Positions 57,807 to 64,000 of a DNA stretch of 64,000 nt are shown here, piece after piece. Both the position numbers and the translations under genes were made by a program. This stretch comes from Gyromitra esculenta. Taxonomy: Eukaryota; Ascomycota; Pezizomycetes; Pezizales; Discinaceae. Each line of letters starts with the position of its first letter. Positions within the stretch are counted from its first letter, which is position 1. The stretch lies in NCBI GenBank assembly GCA_038503075.1, contig JBCAML010000020.1:682001-746000 (forward strand), given 5' to 3'. The notes beneath the pieces were generated by a model. It saw nothing but the letters and a program-made list of their open reading frames with translations. It was not told where the DNA came from and did no database searches.

Positions 57807-60250
57807 CTAAACTTCTTCTGCTTCAAATAGTACCAGCACGGTCCCAGCCTTAACCACATCCTGTACACGAACTGCACGTCAGCTTTGGAACGAAAAAAAC
57901 TTCCGACACGACACGACTTACCCCTTCTCCGTGTACAATTTTGGCAATCACTCCATCGTGTGGACTTCTAATCACCTAATTTCCCATCCCATTAGCTTCA
58001 ACAGTTGATGGGAAACATTTACTCTTTGGGGCACATGGAGAATGCACTTACCGTTTCCATCTTCATACTCTCGATAACCACCAACGCCTCATCTTTCTTC
58101 ACTCTCCTCCCAGCTTCTACCTCTACCCTAAGAACTTTGCAAGGCATTGGAGCTACGACACTATTTTTCACCTCAACTCCTCCCAATGCTTTCTCCCACC
58201 ATGTTGGGTGCGGCAGTACTAATTTATACTCCTTCCCTCCTTGGAAAATTACTAGTGTGTTCTCTTTTCGCACTACTGTCGTCTCTGCCCGCATGTGTGA
58301 GTAGAATCCGATTAGCTTGGATCTCTCCGCTGGAGAGAAATGCGCAGTGACGGAATTATATATGGATCCGTCGACGGTTATGTCGTAGGTATCTTTTGCC
58401 TTCTGCGCCACAACAACAGTGATCTTACGCTTAGTCTCACCTGTTCCTTCGAGGAAGTCTATGACACGCGATTGGAAACTGCCTGTGAAGCCTGTGCCAC
58501 CACCAAGAATGCTGAATGGGTCGTTGGCGAGCGAATTAAGGTTCTGATTTAGGACTATAGAGATTGCAGCCTGGGCAAAGACCTCATTCGGAGTGGTTTC
58601 ATACGCAAATAACGATTCACGGTGTTTATCGATGAATCCTGTTTCGACCTCCCCTGCGATGAATGCTGGGTGTGCTGCAAGTTTCTTCAAGAACTCAATA
58701 TTTGTGCTTGGGCCAACAACCTCATATTCTTCTAAAGCGGCCTTTAGCTTCGCGAGCGCAGCATTGCGATCAGGCCCCTTGACAATGAGTTTTGCGATCA
58801 TGGGATCGTAGTGGGATGAGATAACATCTCCCTGACCGAACCCAGCATCAATCCGGACAGTATCTGTCAGTGTCGGGGCACGGAGGTGAATTAATTCGCC
58901 GGAGTCAGGCACAAAGCCCATAGACGGGTTTTCGGCGTAAATCCGGGCCTCAAAGGCATGTCCTTCCATCTGCGCTTCTACTTGTTCCTGCGTGAGCGGC
59001 AGCGGGTGGCCAGACGCCACAAGAATCTGCCAGTGAACCAAGTCTGTTCCAGTGACGGCCTCCGTAACGGGGTGCTCGACTTGGAGACGTGTGTTCATTT
59101 CCATAAAGAAGAAGGCACCAGTGTCATTATCAAAGATAAATTCAACAGTGCCAGCCCCACGGTAACCAACTGCGAGTGCGGCAGAGCGTGCTTTCTGCCA
59201 GATATCTTTGCGGACTTCCGGGTCGAGGAATGGTGCGGGGGATTCCTCAAGAATCTTCTGGTGTCTGCGCTGAACAGAGCAGTCGCGTTCACCGAGAGCG
59301 ACGCAGTTGCCATGAGAGTCGGCGAAAATCTGTACTTCAATGTGTCTTGGGGTTGTAATATATTTCTCCACGAGGACTATATCGTCGCCGAAGGATGATC
59401 TCGCTTCTGATTTTGCGGATGCTAGCATATCCAGGAATTCCTCTGCGGTACGAGCAATCCTCATACCTTTCCCGCCACCGCCTTTAACAGCTTTGATAAG
59501 AACAGGAAAGCCGATATTGGATGCTTTTGAGAACAGGAATTCAGGGTCCTGATTGGTACCATGGTACCCGGGAACACAGGGGACGCCAGCTTTAAGCATT
59601 ATGTCCTTAGATTCGCTATGTATAAACTGTCAGTGAAATTGACGGCTTCGGATAGCTTGAGTATGGAATAACCTCTTGTTCCCCATAGCTTCAATTGCGG
59701 AAGAGGGAGGTCCAATGAAAACCAATCCCTCGTCTGCACATCGTTTCGCAAATGCAGAATTTTCACTGAGCTATAGAATCCCCCGAGAGTGAGTGTTAGT
59801 TTTATCCCTTGCATTGTTTATTTTAGTGTAAAATTTCCAAATCTAGTGTCACATACAAAACCGTACCCAGGATGAATCGAATCGCACCCCCGGTCCTTTG
59901 CTGCTTTGATGATCTTATCAACATCTAGATATGCGGATGGGGGCCCAATATTCACTGAGTGGGGTGTAACTAATGCATGCTGGGCTAGTGCATCTGGCTC
60001 CGTATAGACCGTGGTTGTTCGGATGCCATATTGTGAAGCTGTCCGATTCACTCTTCTACAGTATTTTTTAGCAGGCATTAGATGATAGCATGGCTGGTCA
60101 GGTAACCAACAGAGCAATTTCACCACGATTCGCAATGAGAATGGAAGTTAAGGGCCTCACAGCAACTGTGGAGGAATATCGATATTCTAACCGCCGCCGA
60201 GAGGTAAGGATTTTTAAAGCCCGTTTCGTGAGCGAAGATCGGGCATGCAT
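57807..60250 (-). CDS. mccA: 3-Methylcrotonyl-CoA carboxylase alpha (biotin-containing) subunit, mitochondrial
   Basis: Biotin carboxylase/carrier subunit that pairs with the MCCB product. Exons 60250-60111, 60055-59857, 59770-59673, 59615-58052, 57975-57922, 57860-57807; phases agree; 702 residues. An Arg/Ser-rich presequence fills about residues 1-30. Biotin carboxylase begins at [18 protein letters not shown] (the ALRV join crosses intron 1, donor GTTGGT), then IHPGYGFLSEN, the ATP-grasp glycine loop [50 protein letters not shown] and ARIYAENP. The biotinyl-carrier signature is [10 protein letters not shown], with the biotinylated Lys at about residue 664; the domain is completed by two 54-nt exons ([18 protein letters not shown] and [17 protein letters not shown]). 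Separated from IVD-MCCB by RSR1, MFS, the tRNA and the MARVEL-like gene. Confidence 0.96.
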
Positions 60251-60983
60251 GACGGGGTGGTGCAATTAATTGGCTTTGGCTTGTGGAGGAAGAGGAGGAA
60301 GGAGAGGAGTAGCAACAACAATGACGGTGGTATTGATTGATTAAAAAGATAGGTATGACTGCAATGAAGCAAATACGACGATGGCGTGGGAGAATGGGGG
60401 AATGCTGAGATGTAGAGGAGGAGGGGGAGGAGGGGGAGGGGTCCCTTTCCCCTTCCTCTATTCCGTGAAGCTATTTCCAAATCCTCGCATGACCACGAGC
60501 GACTACCTTCGTTCGGTTACCCGCGGCTTCTCCACGTTTCGGAACACCCCGCCAATCCCGTGACCGTCTTTTTCAGCCTCCTAGGTCATTGATTAGGCCA
60601 TGAGGCCCTGGTTCCTGGCTTCTGGGGAACTAAATTCCGTCTGATGGCCTATGTAGGGCAAATACACGCACCTTCCTATATCCCTATCTCTGAACTAGTT
60701 GCTGGCATGGGTGGATTATCTAACATCTGAGCTAATGCAGCTATCCGAGCAATAACCCTAACCCCTCCTACCCGCCGCTAAGAATCTCCACCATCTCGCT
60801 CTCCCGTCCTGTCTTTTATCTTCAGTTGTCTTTGCTGTGGGGAACCACCGACATATACAAAATCCTATCCAAACATCAAACGTCACTCGTTAAGTTTAAC
60901 TTTTAATTGATATAACAAACATCTAGCCTCCTTTCTTTGATTCCCTCCTTGCTTCCTCAGAAAACTCCCATTTTGCACAAAAC
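60251..60983. promoter_or_regulatory. Divergent promoter, MCCA and charged unknown gene
   Basis: A 733-bp interval between two divergent starts. A purine block GGAGGAGGGGGAGGAGGGGG lies at about 60416-60440 on the plus strand, so a C/T tract in the MCCA direction. No gene. Confidence 0.4.
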
Positions 60984-61781
60984 ATGTCCGATGATGGCTT
61001 TGATGACGACTTCGATGATGGCTTTGGATTTTACGACGACCTTGATTACCAAGAAGACGATGACCTGGTTCTTAACCCCCCTCCCCTCCCCCTAGCACTC
61101 CTTTGTTTATCATCAACACTCTCCTCTTCCTACTACTCACTTGCATCCTTTCCCCCCCTCTACGCCTCCCCCGCTTTCCTAACAACTAGCTGACCCCCTC
61201 ATCCACAATAGTCCGCGCTAGTCGATGCCATGGCCGAAACGGCTTTTGCCCAGGGCGATCCCATATGGGATGAATTCGATGCTGAGTTTGATACTACCGA
61301 ATATCACTCCGACTGGTCCTATTACTCAGATGGTGGTTTCTTCAGCGATGAGGAGCAAGCTGGTGAGGATGGAAAGAAAAAGTCAAGTATTGGGGGCATT
61401 GAAAATAAAAGGGAAGTAGCGGAAGCGAAAAATGGGGATGAGGAGGGTGGGAAAAGAGGGGGAAAAACGACGGCTGCGAAAGTTGCTGTGAGACCAGTGA
61501 GGAAGAGGCGGAGGTTAATGGTCGTTGATGGGAGCGGGAAGGGGGCTTCCGAGAGTGTTCCTACACCAGGGAAAATTACGGCGACTGTTATAGTCCCCCA
61601 AACCACAACACCGGTGAAAAAGAAATCCATGGGGGGTATCCCTGGAAAGAAGATCAATGGGGCAAATAAGATAGATTCTGGCAAGGATTCTGCAGAGACA
61701 AGCTCTAAGGCGGATGTAGTTGCCATGAGAGCATCAATGAAGCGGAAGCCGTCTACAGATGAAGCGGCTGTTTCTCCATAA
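60984..61781 (+). CDS. Unrecognised small protein, acidic head and basic tail
   Basis: Two exons, 60984-61067 and 61212-61781, intron 144 bp (GTTCTT...AATAG), phase 0; 217 residues. The first 28 residues are almost all D, F, G and Y (MSDDGFDDDFDDGFGFYDDL). The second exon continues with another acidic aromatic block (DEFDAEFDTTEYHSDWSYYS). From about residue 90 the protein turns basic and disordered, with RPVRKRRRL (a likely nuclear localisation signal) and Lys/Thr/Pro-rich tracts. No domain recognised. The donor GTTCTT is weak, so an alternative is a single-exon gene starting at ATG 61230. Acidic-aromatic heads can act as activation domains; that is speculation here. Confidence 0.5.
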
Positions 61782-62116
61782 CCATTGGAACCCCTTTTGA
61801 AAAAGGACGAATATTTGGACTTTATTTTGGCTTGGAGAATTTGGTTGCAGAGGTGCTGGAAGGAAACGGGGCTATTATGGTGTTCGAGGCTGCTATTCAC
61901 ATTCGCATTCGCATTCACTTACTCCGTTTCGCGTGTGATTTCCGGCGTAATTGTACGATGTCTATATTTGCTCACTCTTTCGAAACAATTGTATTCATGA
62001 ACGACTTATTATAGTTATAAAGGAAAGTTAAGAAGCAACCCATACATAACGCCATAATCATGACCAACCAGGCATCACCATTATCATATACCCATCCCAT
62101 CCCTCCTACCCTTCAT
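61782..62116. other. Convergent 3' interval
   Basis: 335 bp between two facing stop codons. No feature seen. Confidence 0.45.
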
Positions 62117-63032
62117 CTACAAATGCCATGCGAATAGTCTCCTAAAAACTTCTTTCCCATTCTCCTCGATAACGTCCCCATGGCAAGGAATAATCTTCTC
62201 AATATCCCACCCTGCCACAATCTTGGCGCTCTCATTGAAACTCGGCTTATCCTTCGCACAGACATACCAGTTGAATCTCTGCTGTCCCTTCCCTGGCCGG
62301 GTACTCATAAAGTAGTTTGTGATTTTCGCGTATATTCCGCTTTCGGGATTAATGTTGGTCTTGGAATATTGCTCGTACGCGGGCAGGTTGAAGACGAGGT
62401 CGGCATTTATAAGAGCACGGGAAGGTTTATGGAGGAAGGCAATTTCTTTGTTTGCGTGGCTATCACATCCCATATTATTAGCACCATTGGGCATAGACGA
62501 TATACCTCTTCCCCCCTTCTGAGGTACCTACCCATCAAAATACTCCACTTCAAACTCACTCGCAAAGTCTTCCGGCAGCTTAATGCTCCTCTTATTATCC
62601 TTCGTAAAAATGTGATCGATGACGACGTCTTCGTTTCCCTGAGTTGCGCGCTTCTCGCGGAGTCCCTCTGGCCCAATGACTCTCGATGCTGGGTATGCAG
62701 CTTTCCAGGGCCCTAGTTGCATATGGTGCTCGATATCGGGGGCAATTAGGTAACCCACATTACCGCCAAGGGAGGTGATTGTGCTTTGGGCCTCGGGGGA
62801 GAGTGTGACTGGGGAAAAGACTGCAAGGGCGCCGGATTGGAGGCGGACTGAGAGACAATTGTTAGTAGGAGGGAAATGTGGCATGGGCTAGACAGAATTG
62901 AAGCTCACCAATTGTAGCACGACCCCCAAACTTAAACTTATTAAAGCGTAAGAATGGGACTGAAAGGGTGGTGATCACGGGGGAGATGCTGCGAATCACC
63001 ATGTTTGCTGCTGGGTCTTGATCTTTGGACAT
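62117..63032 (-). CDS. DUF4336 protein (metallo-hydrolase-like fold)
   Basis: Exons 63032-62909, 62847-62532, 62459-62117; introns of 61 and 72 bp keep phase; 260 residues. The order of blocks matches the DUF4336 family: an N-terminal strand set PFLRFNKFKFGGRATIVRLQ, then GALAVFSPVTLSPEAQSTI, VGYLIAPDIEHHMQLGPWK, YPASRVIGPEGLREKR, EVEYFDG-HANKEIAF, LINADLVFNLPAYEQY and the C-terminal WDIEKIIPCHGDVIEENGK. The EHH and CHGD motifs are the positions where metallo-beta-lactamase-like proteins bind metal, though the set of ligands looks incomplete. The function of the family is not established. No targeting signal seen. Confidence 0.82.
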
Positions 63033-64000
63033 TGCAGTTGAATTGACTTGTGTTCTGAGGGTTTTATTGTGTCTGGTTCCTGGTGGTGGTGGTGGTGGTG
63101 GTTGTGATCGCTGCTGAGTATCGATGACGTCTGGCAATCCTGGTGGATGTCGTAAAAGCGAGAAGGGGATTTCCTGATCTCTTTATACTCTGCCACTACG
63201 ATCATACCGTCTTGCTTATTGAGGCATCAAGCAAGGCCCAGGGAGGGAGCACCACAGTCGTCTCTCCCTCCCTCTTTTCCCCACGATCCAGCATGCCATT
63301 CCAATTACTGGCTGTGATTGGCAGATATGCACGAAGCACGCACGTAAAATGCCCAGACGAGCAATTTGACATCCGCGGTTTACCGGTATCGTTTGTTCCA
63401 TGCACCGGATGCGACCAGCTACGTCCTGCACAGCACTGGAAGACCTTGGGTGTGTGGGGAGAGGGGATGGGATATTTGGAATCAGTGGGCAGAATGGAAT
63501 CACCGATGGCCAGGCTGCACGCATCATTATCACACGTTTTTCTCGCTTATCCAACACTGTGCGATATGTAGGCTTACGTGGGCGTAGATACGGGACCGTT
63601 GACTAAACGGAGAATTAATGAGCCGAGCCAAGCTTTCGATGAACTATGCGTGTCCTCTCTCCGGAAGACATGGGGTTATTTGAAATGATCTGATCCGAGG
63701 TTTCCTCTTCGGTCTTTTCGGGTTCGGTCTCTTACGGCACCGGGGAATCGGCGACTTGGCTAAATCCACATGACAGATACCTACATACATACATGTATTT
63801 CCCTGCAGGACTGCTGTGGATCAGTGGGCGCGCTTTCGTCTGCCACTATAGTACACGCAAAAAGTACGGGTTTAACAGGTCAGACCGTCGGATGAAAAAC
63901 CGCCAATAGGGTAAGATGGATCTCTAGGAAAGCCGTTCAAGCGGAGTTTGGAGCGGCTAAATTAAACCTGTCTCCAACAGCAGTTTTTTTTACTAGACTA
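63033..64000. other. Right-end flank, no gene seen
   Basis: Upstream of the DUF4336 gene. Short CATACATACATGTA and (CCA)n repeats; frames up to 142 codons without support. Confidence 0.4.

Noticed and set aside
17694..60250. A secondary-metabolite, defence or virus-derived system
   Set aside because: No polyketide synthase, NRPS, terpene synthase, heterokaryon-incompatibility domain, viral replicase or reverse transcriptase motif was seen. The single MFS transporter and the helicase are explained by ordinary families.

Overview
The window is nuclear DNA of a filamentous ascomycete fungus. The coding genes are cut by many short introns (mostly 48-200 bp) with GTANGT-type donors, CTAAC/CTGAC-like branch points and YAG acceptors. 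The gene content (Spt8, Snu66 with a Hub1-binding element, Yra1, Rsr1/Krev-1, BAR-SH3 protein, clustered leucine-degradation genes) is fungal. The moderate gene density, long gene-poor stretches and small terminal-inverted-repeat elements would suit a Pezizomycete (truffle or morel type), but that placement is an inference and was not tested. I rebuilt 20 protein-coding genes exon by exon, checking that reading phase is kept across every junction, plus one tRNA gene, three solo LTRs and five MITE-like elements.

Layout. 0-1.3 kb: two small membrane-protein genes on the minus strand, one running off the left edge. 1.3-4.4 kb: gene-poor, with one MITE and a pyrimidine-rich leader. 4.4-8.2 kb: a Cid1/TUTase-type nucleotidyltransferase. 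10.2-12.3 kb: a PQ-loop membrane protein and an unrecognised small gene. 13.4-17.7 kb: SNU66/SART1 (splicing) and ADE12 (adenylosuccinate synthetase). 17.7-21.2 kb: gene-poor island with two solo LTRs in opposite orientation and one MITE. 21.2-27.1 kb: an 11-exon SF1 helicase with NFX1-type zinc fingers (ZNFX1/Hrr1 family) ending in a large Q/G/Y/R repeat tract. 27.9-30.1 kb: SPT8 of SAGA, divergent from the helicase. 30.4-32.2 kb: third LTR, a small membrane-protein gene, one MITE. 32.5-40.4 kb: VMS1 (ribosome quality control), a BAR-SH3 protein and YRA1 (mRNA export). 41.0-44.8 kb: IVD and MCCB, divergent from one short promoter. 47.0-48.2 kb: RSR1/Krev-1 with a run of microexons. 50.7-52.7 kb: MFS transporter. 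54.8 kb: tRNA-Ala(CGC). 56.4-57.1 kb: MARVEL-like protein. 57.8-60.3 kb: MCCA. 61-63 kb: a charged unknown protein and a DUF4336 protein.

Functional links. IVD, MCCA and MCCB are three mitochondrial enzymes of leucine catabolism: isovaleryl-CoA dehydrogenase, then both subunits of 3-methylcrotonyl-CoA carboxylase. They lie within 20 kb, a loosened form of the ivd-mcc cluster known in other ascomycetes. Several other genes act on RNA (TUTase, SNU66, helicase, YRA1, VMS1), but their adjacency shows no obvious operon-like logic.

Most notable: five exons of 10-29 nt in RSR1, four of them consecutive; two GC-AG introns; an unusually long intron in YRA1, as in the autoregulated yeast gene; the repeat tail on the helicase; and at least five different TA-flanked MITE types plus a solo-LTR family with a perfect 5-bp target duplication.
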